NCBI GenBank assembly: GCA_947502815.1
Contig: CANNBH010000001.1
Span: forward strand, 1,646,818 to 1,710,817
Source: an uncultured Erythrobacter sp.
GTDB lineage: Bacteria; Pseudomonadota; Alphaproteobacteria; Sphingomonadales; Sphingomonadaceae
DNA length: 64,000 bases
Direction: 5' to 3'
Position numbers and translations under genes: made by a program. This document shows positions 18,947 to 27,952 of the stretch, piece by piece. The notes below the pieces were generated by a model. The model was given only the letters and a program-made list of their open reading frames with translations. It was not told the DNA's origin and did not search any database. The first letter of the stretch is position 1. Each line of letters starts with the position of its first letter.

Positions 18947-19462
18947 CTAGCCCGCGATCAGTTCAACAAAGCGCTCACTGATCCAACCAGATCGGCAGGC
19001 ACCGTCATAATCGCGCTCGCTCTCAACTGGTGATCCGACGCCGCAATCGGTGCCTGCGGTGCCGGACCCTTCGTAGACAATGCCAATCCAACCATTGGCG
19101 CTGTCGCACATCGAAACGCCTGTGCCGCTGGTTAGACGATCGAGTTCTTCAGCATCCGTGCTGGGCGCAGCGCGCACGGAAAGGAAATTGTCGCCGTCTG
19201 GATTTAGACCCGTGATTTCGCCATAAGAACCGCACGCGTCAAAATCAGGTCCATCAAATCCAATACGAACGGGGCGCGGTTCCACGCCGAATTTCGGCGT
19301 TGGCGATGGGGCGGGATTTTCAACAAATTCCTCGTCGGTGCCAAATTCTGTAATCTCTTGAGCAGCGTCTTCCACGCGGTCTTGCTGATACTCCTGGCAC
19401 GCCGACAATGTCATCGAAGACAGCACTATTGCGGCTATTGCTGGCGCAAGTCGGATGTTCAT
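18947..19462 (-). CDS. Lipoprotein with SH3-like domain
   Basis: 171 residues. The N-terminus has a signal peptide and lipobox LSAC (Cys near 22). The C-terminal half contains FLSVRAAPSTDAEELDRL and GVSMCDSANGWIGIVY, the pattern of bacterial SH3 domains that bind peptidoglycan or proteins. Several Cys residues in the mature part may form disulfides. It lies 23 bases downstream of the E2 gene, after GAAGAGAAGGG as ribosome binding site. The role is unknown; the link to pyruvate dehydrogenase is positional only. Confidence 0.72.
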   Translation of the reverse strand: MNIRLAPAIAAIVLSSMTLSACQEYQQDRVEDAAQEITEFGTDEEFVENPAPSPTPKFGVEPRPVRIGFDGPDFDACGSYGEITGLNPDGDNFLSVRAAPSTDAEELDRLTSGTGVSMCDSANGWIGIVYEGSGTAGTDCGVGSPVESERDYDGACRSGWISERFVELIAG

Positions 19463-19485
19463 ACCGGGGCCCTTCTCTTCGAAAA

Positions 19486-20925
19486 TCAGACGACAAGACC
19501 CATCGGGTTCTCAATCAAGCTGCGGAACTGGTCGAGCAATTTTGCCCCGTCCACGCCGTCAATCGCGCGGTGATCAAAGCTGCCGGTGACGCTCATCACA
19601 GTGGCCACGCCCAACGCGCCGTCGATGACATAGGGGCGTTGTTCACCCGCACCCACAGCCAAAATCATGCCCTGAGGCGGATTGATAACGGCGTCGAATT
19701 GTTTGGTGCCGAACATGCCCAGATTGGACAGCGAAACGGTGCCGCCTTGATATTCGTGCGGCTGCAATTTGCCGTCGCGCGCTTTGCCCGCGAGCTCTTT
19801 CATCTCAGTACTGATTTCCGCCAGACCTTTGCGGCCTGCATCGCGGATGATCGGCGTGATCAGCCCAGTTGGCGCGGCTACGGCGACCGAGACATCTTCG
19901 CGCGTGTATTGGTGCATGACGTCGCCTTGATAGGAAACGTTGCACTGGGGCTCGCGTTGAAGCGCGCGGGCGAGCGCTTTGATAATCAGATCGTTCACCG
20001 AAAGTTTTACGCCGTCCGCTTCCAACGATGCGTTCAATTCTTTGCGCAGCGAAAGCAGCGCATCAAGGCGAACGTCAACGGTCAGGTAAATGTGCGGAAC
20101 AGTCTGTTTCGCTTCGGTCAGGCGGCGCGCGATAACCTTGCGAACATTGCCCAATTTTTGCGTTTCAAACGGAGCGTCATATTCGTTAGCCGGTGCAGCA
20201 GCGGTTGCCGGTGCCGAAGTTGCAGGCGTCGCTGCTGGCGCGCTGGTCTCGGCGGCCGCTGCAGGCGTGTAGTTCACAACATCGGATTTAACAATGCGGC
20301 CATTCGGGCCAGTTCCCGCAACGGCGGCAAGGTCGATGCCTTTTTGCTGGGCAATCCGCTTCGCCAAGGGGGATGCAACGACCCGCCCGCCCACATTCGC
20401 TGGAGCAGCCGCCGGTACCGGTGCCGCAGCAGGAGCAGTAACAGCCGAACCGCCAGCCGCCTCAATGGCCGTTTCCACGTCGCCTTTGGTGATTTTACCC
20501 TTGGGACCGGTGCCCTCAATCTGACCAAGGTCGATCCCGTTCGCTTCGGCTAGACGTTTTGCCGTTGGTGAAGCAGCGGGGCCATCCGTCGGCGCGGGAG
20601 CAGGCGCTGGTGAAGGTGCCGGTTGGGGTGTTCGGGCCGGAGCCGCATCGGCAGAAGGCGCGCTGACATCGCTGACGTCCTCGCCTTCCTCGGCCAGCAT
20701 CGCGATGACTGACCCGACTGCGACGTTTTCACTGCCTTCGGAAACCACAATCGCGGCGATCACGCCTTCATCGACGGCCTCAAATTCCATCGTCGCTTTG
20801 TCAGTCTCAATCTCAGCCATAATGTCGCCTGACTGGACGCTATCACCAACTTTAACGAGCCACTTCGAGAGAGTGCCTTCTTCCATCGTTGGTGACAGTG
20901 CCGGCATCTTGATTTCGATGGCCAT
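19486..20925 (-). CDS. pdhC: Pyruvate dehydrogenase E2 (dihydrolipoamide acetyltransferase)
   Basis: 479 residues. The N-terminal lipoyl domain carries the lipoyl lysine in ETDKAT (Lys 43). Alanine/proline-rich linkers follow. Two peripheral subunit-binding domains are visible: one at about 118-155 ([29 protein letters not shown]) and one at about 184-220 ([29 protein letters not shown]); most E2 proteins have one. The catalytic domain ends with [11 protein letters not shown], the His-Asp acetyltransferase motif. The enzyme moves the acetyl group from E1 to CoA. lpdA (E3) lies downstream. Confidence 0.94.
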   Translation of the reverse strand: MAIEIKMPALSPTMEEGTLSKWLVKVGDSVQSGDIMAEIETDKATMEFEAVDEGVIAAIVVSEGSENVAVGSVIAMLAEEGEDVSDVSAPSADAAPARTPQPAPSPAPAPAPTDGPAASPTAKRLAEANGIDLGQIEGTGPKGKITKGDVETAIEAAGGSAVTAPAAAPVPAAAPANVGGRVVASPLAKRIAQQKGIDLAAVAGTGPNGRIVKSDVVNYTPAAAAETSAPAATPATSAPATAAAPANEYDAPFETQKLGNVRKVIARRLTEAKQTVPHIYLTVDVRLDALLSLRKELNASLEADGVKLSVNDLIIKALARALQREPQCNVSYQGDVMHQYTREDVSVAVAAPTGLITPIIRDAGRKGLAEISTEMKELAGKARDGKLQPHEYQGGTVSLSNLGMFGTKQFDAVINPPQGMILAVGAGEQRPYVIDGALGVATVMSVTGSFDHRAIDGVDGAKLLDQFRSLIENPMGLVV

Positions 20926-21115
20926 GATACTTGCAAAACTCCGTTACGGCATTCGCGCCTGAGTGGTCTTTCGAATGGCTTTAACCCGTGTCCTTTTTGG
21001 CGCAAGTCCCCTCACGCCCTTGCCACAGCGAAATGGCGCAAATTTTTGCGAATTTTGGGCTCCCCTTGCCTTTTTGCGGGTTTGCCGGGATATCTTGCTC
21101 TAAAAGAGGGTCGTT
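20926..21115. promoter_or_regulatory. Divergent intergenic region between pdhC and a usp gene
   Basis: These 190 bases separate two divergent genes and should hold both promoters. The only clear structure is the inverted repeat CGCAAA-TT-TTTGCG at 21037-21050 in an AT-richer patch. I found no recognised promoter consensus and no RNA gene. Confidence 0.3.
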
Positions 21116-21568
21116 GTGCGCACATTCTTGGTCATTATCGATGAAAGCGACGAAGCGCGCGCGGCCCTGCGTTTTGCCGCGCGGCGCGCTGTTCAGGTTG
21201 ACGGTGCGGTGCACATTCTCGCTTTGGTGGCACAGCAGAATTTCAGCGCCTTTGGCGGCGTTCAGGCCACCATTGAGCAAGAGGCCCGCGACCGAGCAGA
21301 GGTGCTGGCCCACGGTGTTGCAGGCAATCTGCTGGCAGAAAGCGGTTTGATGCCCACCATTTCGGTAAAAATTGGGAACGGCCAAAAGATCGTCAGCGAA
21401 TTTTTGGAAAGCCATGACGAAGTCGGCGCCCTAGTGCTGGGCGCAGCAAAGGGCGGAAATCCGGGGCCTTTGGTGACGCATTTTGCCGCCCATGCAGGCG
21501 GGCTTAACTGCCCACTCTATGTGATTCCGCATGATTATGACGAAAAGAAAAGCGACCACGAAGCGTAA
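21116..21568 (+). CDS. Universal stress protein (UspA family)
   Basis: 150 residues in a single Usp domain. The N-terminus FLVIIDESDEARAALRFA is the first strand and loop of the family, and LVLGAAKGGNPGPLVTH is the ATP-binding GxxGx9G(S/T)-type region, here diverged. The C-terminus CPLYVIP is the usual last strand. The start is the GTG at 21116. The gene stands alone and converges on rnr 19 bases downstream. Confidence 0.85.
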   Translation: MRTFLVIIDESDEARAALRFAARRAVQVDGAVHILALVAQQNFSAFGGVQATIEQEARDRAEVLAHGVAGNLLAESGLMPTISVKIGNGQKIVSEFLESHDEVGALVLGAAKGGNPGPLVTHFAAHAGGLNCPLYVIPHDYDEKKSDHEA

Positions 21569-21586
21569 GCTGCCGCTGCGCTGATG

Positions 21587-23929
21587 CTATTTCTTGCGTC
21601 GGCGTCCCTGATGCCGGATGTTGCCGGGGCGTCCGCGTTTGCCCGCAGCATATTTGCCCGCCTTTTTCGGAGGTCCGACGCTGCGCCTGTTTGAACCGCG
21701 TCCGCGATCATCGCGCCCGCCCCGTGTCTCAATCGCATTGCCATCGGCATCGACCGGCACAAATTTGAGAGCACCGGTCAGCGCGTTGGATTCCGCCAAT
21801 TTGAGTTTCAAACGATCGCCTGATGAATACGTCGTGCCGCTGCTTTCCCCGATCAGCGATTGCGATGCCTCGTCATGGCGGAAATATTCATCGCCAAGGG
21901 TGGAAATTGGCACCAAGCCATCGCCTCCCAGCCCAACGATTGTGGCAAAGAAACCGAACCCCTGTACGCCAGTGATGCGCGTGTCGAACACTTCGCCCAC
22001 CCGGCCAGAAAGCCAAGCGGCGACATAGCGGTCAATCGTGTCGCGCTCAGCCTCCATCGCGCGGCGTTCTGTTTGGCTGATCGCGTCGCATATCTCTTGC
22101 AGGCTTGCGCGGTCTTTGTCTGAAAGGCCGGTGCCCTCTGGCAGGTCCACCTTCGGCTTTGGCTGCTCCAATTTATACGCATCGACCAAAGCCCGGTGCA
22201 CAAGCAAATCGGCGTAGCGGCGAATGGGCGATGTAAAGTGCGAGTATGATCCCAGCGCGAGGCCAAAATGCCCGCCGTTGGCAGGGCCATAGAACGCCTG
22301 CATCTGGGTGCGCAGCACGGCTTCCATCACTTGCGCTTTTTCAGACTCTTCGGTGACGTCTTTAAGAAGTTTGTTGAACAGTGCAGGCGTAATGACCTGC
22401 CCCATCGCCAGCTTTTTACCCAACGTGCCCATATATTCGCGCAAGGCGATCAGCTTTTCCCGGCTTGGCGTGTCGTGCACCCGGTAAACGACGGGCGCTG
22501 TTTTCGCCTCCAGCGCCTTGGCCGAGGCAACATTGGCCGCGATCATAAAGTCTTCAACCACCCGGTGCGCATCCAGCCGTTCGCGCACGGCGATCTCAGT
22601 GATCTGACCTTCATCGTTCAGCATCACGCGCCGTTCTGGTAGGTCTAGATCGAGCGGTTCGCGCTTTGCCCGAGCATCTGCAAGCAGCTTCCACGCCGCC
22701 CACAGGTTCGAAAGGTATTCTGGAGGCGTTCCGGTATCGACGGCTGCCTGCGCGTTTTCGTAAGCAATGTTGTGATGGATGCGGACTATCGCGCGGGTGA
22801 AACGGTGCTTGGTGATCTGACCTTCGGCATTGATGTGCAGGTGGCACGCCATGGCCGCGCGATCTTCATTCTCGCGCAAAGAACACACATCTGCGGACAG
22901 AACCTCTGGCAGCATGGGAACAACGCGGTCGGGGAAATAGACCGAATTGCCGCGTTTGCGGGCCTCCCGATCCAAAGCGGAGCCGGGGCGCACATAAAAC
23001 GACACATCCGCAATCGCGACAAGGGCTTTGAACCCGCCCTGCCCGTCCGGTTCGGCCCAAATCGCATCGTCATGATCGCGCGCATCGGCAGGGTCGATTG
23101 CCACGATGGGCAGGTCGCGCAGGTCTTCGCGTTTGTCATTCGACAAGGTGAGTTCGACCGCGGCGCCCGCTTCGGCGTTCACCTCCGCTGGGAATGTGTG
23201 CGGGATGCCGTGTTTGGCGATTGCGATCAGGCTGAAACTTTTGGGAGCCAGCGGATCGCCGATCACTTCGATCACTTTAAGACCAGAGCGTTCGGATCGA
23301 CCGGTTCGTTCGGCCAAAACCAGCTGGCCTTCCTCGGCTCCTCCGACATCGCTGATGGGGAAGGATCGACGAATGCGTTTATCGACTGGGGCAAGCCAGG
23401 CTTTCCCGCTGCCATCAATTTCGACAACGCCCATCAAGCCTTCTGTGCGGGCAGGCAATTTCTTGATCGGATAGGCAACCCATCCTTCGCCGCTTTGCTC
23501 TGTTCGGGACAACACCCGGTCGCCGCGCTTAAGCGCAGGGCCGCGCCGGCCAACGCCGGATTTGCCCTTTTGCCCGGTGTTTTCGCGCATGGTCACGCGC
23601 GGCGGTTCACCCGGAGCATCAGGAGCCCAATTGTCGGGGATCGCGATGGGCACGCCATCTTCGATCTCGATCACGCGCAGCACCGTGACTTTGGGAACGC
23701 CCCCCATTTGGTGATAGGCGGTCTTTTTGCCGTCGATCAGCCCCTCTTCCGCCATGTCTTTGAGCAAGCGCTTAAGCGCGATTTTCTCCTGCCCTTTAAG
23801 GCCGAATGCCTTGGCAATCTCGCGCTTTCCAGCGGGCTCATCAGACGTCTGGATGAACTCCAGAACCTGTTTTGCCGAGGGCATGCCCTGAGGGAGCTTC
23901 GTCGTATTGTGGTGTGAACGTTTGGCCAT
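21587..23929 (-). CDS. rnr: Ribonuclease R
   Basis: 780 residues, full length. An N-terminal helix-turn-helix-like domain (about 15-75) is followed by cold-shock OB domains, the RNB catalytic domain with IDPADARDHDDAIW (the four acidic metal ligands) and the HFTSPIRRYADL block, then an S1 domain (about 640-720) and a basic tail of about 50 residues rich in Arg, Lys and Gly. The enzyme degrades structured RNA from the 3' end. It stands alone on the minus strand, 36 bases after the M28 peptidase gene. Confidence 0.95.
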   Translation of the reverse strand: MAKRSHHNTTKLPQGMPSAKQVLEFIQTSDEPAGKREIAKAFGLKGQEKIALKRLLKDMAEEGLIDGKKTAYHQMGGVPKVTVLRVIEIEDGVPIAIPDNWAPDAPGEPPRVTMRENTGQKGKSGVGRRGPALKRGDRVLSRTEQSGEGWVAYPIKKLPARTEGLMGVVEIDGSGKAWLAPVDKRIRRSFPISDVGGAEEGQLVLAERTGRSERSGLKVIEVIGDPLAPKSFSLIAIAKHGIPHTFPAEVNAEAGAAVELTLSNDKREDLRDLPIVAIDPADARDHDDAIWAEPDGQGGFKALVAIADVSFYVRPGSALDREARKRGNSVYFPDRVVPMLPEVLSADVCSLRENEDRAAMACHLHINAEGQITKHRFTRAIVRIHHNIAYENAQAAVDTGTPPEYLSNLWAAWKLLADARAKREPLDLDLPERRVMLNDEGQITEIAVRERLDAHRVVEDFMIAANVASAKALEAKTAPVVYRVHDTPSREKLIALREYMGTLGKKLAMGQVITPALFNKLLKDVTEESEKAQVMEAVLRTQMQAFYGPANGGHFGLALGSYSHFTSPIRRYADLLVHRALVDAYKLEQPKPKVDLPEGTGLSDKDRASLQEICDAISQTERRAMEAERDTIDRYVAAWLSGRVGEVFDTRITGVQGFGFFATIVGLGGDGLVPISTLGDEYFRHDEASQSLIGESSGTTYSSGDRLKLKLAESNALTGALKFVPVDADGNAIETRGGRDDRGRGSNRRSVGPPKKAGKYAAGKRGRPGNIRHQGRRRKK

Positions 23930-23965
23930 AACGTGGCCCTACTCGCTCACCTATTGGGTGGGAAG

Positions 23966-25447
23966 TTATTCCTCTGGTTGCTCCACCGGCTCGAACGCAC
24001 CGCCGGGCACAGCGGTTGAAATCGGGGAGCAATGACCCGCCTGATCGCACGCTGCGACACCAAACAACCAATCATCCCCGCGCACACCGTTCAACTTAAC
24101 GGAAAAGCCACCGTCCATGACAGCCAGTTCAATCGCCTCAAAACTCACAGCAGCGTCAATTGCATAGGTTTCATCTTGGCTTTCCGCACCATCATCGGCG
24201 GGCACTTGGTTGAGCGTCAAAGCCGGATCACCCGGCCAATAGCTTTGATCGGTTGCCCGCAGATAGACCGTGTAGCTGGAGGATCCTTCGACCGCGTCCC
24301 ACGTCAATTCGGTGTAGGTTTTGACAATGGCATCGGCGCCAACACTGGGCGGCATCGGAGCATGGGCCAAGGCGTTCAAGGCTCGCAAATTCAACACGCT
24401 GGCGCGGGTGAGATAGGTCCAATCCAGCTCATCCACCGTATCGCCATAAGTCACGCCGTCTTCGACGCGAAGGTCCTGATGCTGATGATCGTAATCCTCG
24501 ACCGAAACAGTCACACGAACGGCGGGATATCCGCGATCAAGGAAGGGGATCTGATCCCCGCCCCGGCCCATGCGATCGGTGCGCCAGATTTGCCGGACCT
24601 GCATCCCATCAGGATATTCGGCGGCAAAATTGGCGAGCCAACGTGAGATATTGCGACTCGGTGAATCATTCTCCCCGCCAAAGCGGCGTTGCAGCGCGCG
24701 CAGCCGCGGCGTGGAATCGGCGCGCAACCCTTCGGAAAAGACGCGGACATAATCCGGCTCACAATATCCATCGGATCCGCACGAATTGCCGATCATATCG
24801 TTGTTCAGCACGGCCTTGACCGTCATCCCTTGTTCGCCAACCCAATCGGCAAGAATGCCCGCGCCATAAAGCCCCTGCTCTTCGCCCGTCAGCAGCGCGT
24901 AAATGATGGTCGAGGGATACTCACGCTGAGACAAAATCCGCGCTGCTTCCAGCACCATAACGCTGCCTGAACCATCATCGTTCGCACCCGGAGCATTATC
25001 GGTGCCGTTGAGCGGATCGGTGACGCGGGTGTCGTAATGCGCCTGAACGATGATGACTTCGTTCGGGCGTTCGGTACCGCGTTGGATCGCCACTGCATTG
25101 CGGATCAAAGTTGGTTCGGGAATCCGGCGGCCATCCGGCTCAACCACGCGGCCAACGGCTTGCACGTCGAGGCAACCATCACACGCCGCGCTCATCCGGC
25201 CAAACTCATCCAGCGCCCAATTGACCGCCGCGCCTACCCCGCGATTTGGATCGGTCTGGGTGGATAATGTGTGCCGCGTGCCAAAGCCGACAATCGTGTC
25301 CATGTCCGCGCGCAGACGGTCTTCCGAAACCTCCATCCCCGGATCATCGGAGGGTTCCGGTGGTGCCTCTGAATGGTGATCGGCAGACAGCGGAGCGGCC
25401 AAAATGGCTGCGGCGAAGGCGGCGGGCAATATAAGGCGTTTGATCAT
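23966..25447 (-). CDS. Secreted M28-family zinc aminopeptidase
   Basis: 493 residues with a signal peptide ending near APLSAD. Metal ligands of M28 peptidases are visible: His in QAHYDTR (about 137), Asp in GANDDGSGS (about 157), the catalytic Glu pair in TGEEQGLYG (about 189-190) and a late His in DYDHQHQDL. The last about 120 residues, after the catalytic domain, look like a fibronectin-III-like beta domain (SSSYTVYLRATDQSYW). The family removes N-terminal residues from peptides outside the cytoplasm. It may share a transcript with rnr. Confidence 0.88.
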   Translation of the reverse strand: MIKRLILPAAFAAAILAAPLSADHHSEAPPEPSDDPGMEVSEDRLRADMDTIVGFGTRHTLSTQTDPNRGVGAAVNWALDEFGRMSAACDGCLDVQAVGRVVEPDGRRIPEPTLIRNAVAIQRGTERPNEVIIVQAHYDTRVTDPLNGTDNAPGANDDGSGSVMVLEAARILSQREYPSTIIYALLTGEEQGLYGAGILADWVGEQGMTVKAVLNNDMIGNSCGSDGYCEPDYVRVFSEGLRADSTPRLRALQRRFGGENDSPSRNISRWLANFAAEYPDGMQVRQIWRTDRMGRGGDQIPFLDRGYPAVRVTVSVEDYDHQHQDLRVEDGVTYGDTVDELDWTYLTRASVLNLRALNALAHAPMPPSVGADAIVKTYTELTWDAVEGSSSYTVYLRATDQSYWPGDPALTLNQVPADDGAESQDETYAIDAAVSFEAIELAVMDGGFSVKLNGVRGDDWLFGVAACDQAGHCSPISTAVPGGAFEPVEQPEE

Positions 25448-25487
25448 GGGTAGCAGCTTGCCGCGCTATGGCCAAAGGCGCAAGGTT

Positions 25488-25586
25488 TCAAAAGCGCACA
25501 GGCGCATCGCCATATTGGTTTGGCCCATCTTGCGATTTCAGCACGCCAAATCCGATGACGACAAATATCCCGATCCAACCGACCAA
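25488..25586 (-). CDS. Possible tiny membrane peptide (uncertain)
   Basis: Between proS and the M28 gene a minus-strand frame encodes about 32 residues from a TTG: GWIGIFVVIGFGVLK, then a polar end QDGPNQYGDAPVRF. It would make one membrane helix. No ATG lies in frame and no clear ribosome binding site is seen; the frame stays open upstream into the end of proS. It may be real, or the remains of a gene. Confidence 0.25.
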   Translation of the reverse strand: MVGWIGIFVVIGFGVLKSQDGPNQYGDAPVRF

Positions 25587-25645
25587 GACCAGCGCGCCAT
25601 CATAGCCGCAATATTTGCCTCTAAGGATTCGCCTTGAGACGCACC

Positions 25646-27190
25646 CTAATATGCGCGGGCGACCAATATCCGCTCCACCGCAGGCTCGCCTGTAAAGATG
25701 CAGGTGCCGTCCGCAGCTTCGCTGTCGCGCGGTACGTTGCGGATGGTGAGCTTTTCGGCCTTGAGCTGCTCAATCACTTTTTCCAGCGCCGCGCCGGTTG
25801 GTTTGGCCCATTGGACCTCGACCCATCCGGGATATTTGCCGCCTTTGCGGAAGAAGTTCACGACATCGTGCCAACCCGTCAGCCCGCGGGTGATGTTGGC
25901 ATCACGGCGCGTTTGAGCCTCTTCGAACAGGCTCGCCTGAATGTCTTCCAGCAAGGCAGAGATGCCCGCTGCGAAGTCTTCGCGAGAGATAAATTGCATC
26001 GCAGGTTTGCCGGTGTCTGCGCTCCACAACTGGTCGCGGCGCAGCATCGCCACTTTGCCGTTTTCCATATCACGCGGGCCGACTTCAACGATTACAGGCG
26101 CGCCCTTGCGCACCCAATCCCACCGTTTGGCGGTTGCCTTGCCGGGGCTCTTGTCGAGGAGGATGCGCACCGCTTCGCCGCATGCGGATCGGCCGGTGAG
26201 AGCGCTCTGCAATTCCTCGCAATAGGCCAGCACCGCTTCGTCTTCAGGCTTATCGCGCAACATGGGCAGAATAATGATCTGGTGCGGCGCGATACGGGGC
26301 GGGACACGCAGACCGTCATCATCACCGTGTGTCATCACAACGCCGCCAATCAAGCGCGTTGAGGTGCCCCAACTGGTGGTGTGGCAATGTTGCTGGGTGC
26401 CTTCGCGATCCTGATATTGGATGCCCGCTGCGGTGGCGAAATTTGTGCCAAGATAATGCGAGGTGCCCGCTTGCAAGGCTTTGCCGTCCTGCATCATTGC
26501 CTCAATCGACCACGTTTCATCCGCGCCGGGGAAACGTTCATTCTCTGGCTTTTCACCCGCGACCACAGGCATGGCGAGGTCTTCCTCTACGCAGGCGCGG
26601 TACATCTCCAGCGCGCGGTGCGTTTCTTCCAGAGCCTCGTCTTTGGTTGCGTGCGCTGTGTGGCCTTCTTGCCAAAGAAATTCGCTGGTGCGCAGGAACA
26701 TGCGGGTGCGCATTTCCCAGCGCACGACATTGCCCCATTGGTTGATCTTTAGCGGCAGGTTGCGCCACGATTGGATCCAGCGCGCCATGGCATCGCCGAT
26801 AATCGTTTCGGACGTAGGGCGCACGACCAAGGGCTCTTCCAATTTGGCCTCAGGATCAGGGATCAACCCGCCATCCTTGCCAGCGATCAGGCGGTGATGG
26901 GTGACGACCGCCATTTCCTTTGCGAAGCCCTCGACATGCTCCGCTTCGCGTTCGAAATTGGCGAGCGGGATGAAGATCGGGAAATAGGTGTTTTGCACGC
27001 CGGCGGCTTTGATCCGGTCGTCCATCAGGCGCTGAACACGCTCCCAAATACCGTAGCCCCAAGGCTTGATCACCATGCAGCCTCGCACACCCGACTCTTC
27101 GGCGAGATCCGCTGCGCTGATCACCTCTTGATACCATTTGGCGAAGTCGTCTTCGCGCTTTGCATTGAGCGCGTGCCTAATGTTTGCCAC
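25646..27190 (-). CDS. proS: Prolyl-tRNA synthetase, archaeal/eukaryotic type
   Basis: 514 residues. Class II motifs are present: motif 2 around NVVRWEMRTRMFLRTSEFLWQEG (positions about 156-178) and motif 3 in GGVVMTHGDDDGLRVPP. The protein lacks the editing insertion between motifs 2 and 3 and has the C-terminal extension ending in RAY, both features of the archaeal/eukaryotic ProS group rather than the usual bacterial one. It charges tRNA-Pro. It is transcribed alone or with the downstream M28 gene. Confidence 0.94.
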   Translation of the reverse strand: MANIRHALNAKREDDFAKWYQEVISAADLAEESGVRGCMVIKPWGYGIWERVQRLMDDRIKAAGVQNTYFPIFIPLANFEREAEHVEGFAKEMAVVTHHRLIAGKDGGLIPDPEAKLEEPLVVRPTSETIIGDAMARWIQSWRNLPLKINQWGNVVRWEMRTRMFLRTSEFLWQEGHTAHATKDEALEETHRALEMYRACVEEDLAMPVVAGEKPENERFPGADETWSIEAMMQDGKALQAGTSHYLGTNFATAAGIQYQDREGTQQHCHTTSWGTSTRLIGGVVMTHGDDDGLRVPPRIAPHQIIILPMLRDKPEDEAVLAYCEELQSALTGRSACGEAVRILLDKSPGKATAKRWDWVRKGAPVIVEVGPRDMENGKVAMLRRDQLWSADTGKPAMQFISREDFAAGISALLEDIQASLFEEAQTRRDANITRGLTGWHDVVNFFRKGGKYPGWVEVQWAKPTGAALEKVIEQLKAEKLTIRNVPRDSEAADGTCIFTGEPAVERILVARAY

Positions 27191-27251
27191 GTCTAATCCT
27201 GTCTAATCCGGGGCCAAAATTGGCCATTGTGTGTTGCCGGATCGCGTGGCT

Positions 27252-27851
27252 TTATTTGCCCAATTCGTCCAGCTTCTTTTGCATTGCTGCCATCTGATCG
27301 CGCATCGCTGCAAGTTCATCGCTCGGGTCTGATTTGGCAGAAGCTTCTGGTTTCACCTCGGTGTTTTTGCCACCTGTAAGGTTGCTGGCACCGGGGATAA
27401 GGGTTTCCGCCGCCGCGCGCATCATGGCCATGTTGGTTTCATGCAAAGCGGTAAGCGGGTTGTTGCTCATGCCCTTTTCAAAGGCTTCGCGGATCTTGCC
27501 CTGATTTTGACGAAAATTGGTCATGCTTGCTTCAAGATAAGACGGCATCAAATTCTGCATCGAATTGCCATACATACCGATCAATTGGCGCAGAAAACTA
27601 ACCGGCAACATCTGCTTGCCGTTGCTTTCTTCGTCCATGATGATTTGGGTCAGGATCGAATGCGTGATGTCTTCGCCAGACTTTGCATCAAATACCACAA
27701 ATTCGACATTCTCGCGCACCATCGAGGCCAAGTCTTCAAGCGTAATATAACTGGACGAGGCCGTGTTATACAGCCGCCGATTGGCGTATTTCTTGATGAT
27801 CGTCGTATCCGCCGAAACGTCGGCAGAATGGTCTTTTGACTTGCGTGCCAT
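27252..27851 (-). CDS. phaR: Polyhydroxyalkanoate synthesis regulator PhaR
   Basis: 199 residues from the ATG at 27851; an upstream open stretch has no family similarity. The N-terminal PHA-accumulation DNA-binding domain has IIKKYANRRLYNT and YITLEDLASMV. A PHB-associated region (about 90-140) and a C-terminal coiled coil (AMRDQMAAMQKKLDEL) follow. The family binds both DNA and polyhydroxybutyrate and represses phasin and PHA genes when no polymer is present. No PHA synthase gene is in the window. Confidence 0.92.
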   Translation of the reverse strand: MARKSKDHSADVSADTTIIKKYANRRLYNTASSSYITLEDLASMVRENVEFVVFDAKSGEDITHSILTQIIMDEESNGKQMLPVSFLRQLIGMYGNSMQNLMPSYLEASMTNFRQNQGKIREAFEKGMSNNPLTALHETNMAMMRAAAETLIPGASNLTGGKNTEVKPEASAKSDPSDELAAMRDQMAAMQKKLDELGK

Positions 27852-27952
27852 TGATTGGCTCCCGATTGTATTTTTGTGTATCTTAGCATCTGCACAATGT
27901 GCAGCGCAACACAAAGGCGCTGAGCCTGTTCGCAAGTGCGACTAAAATTTGC

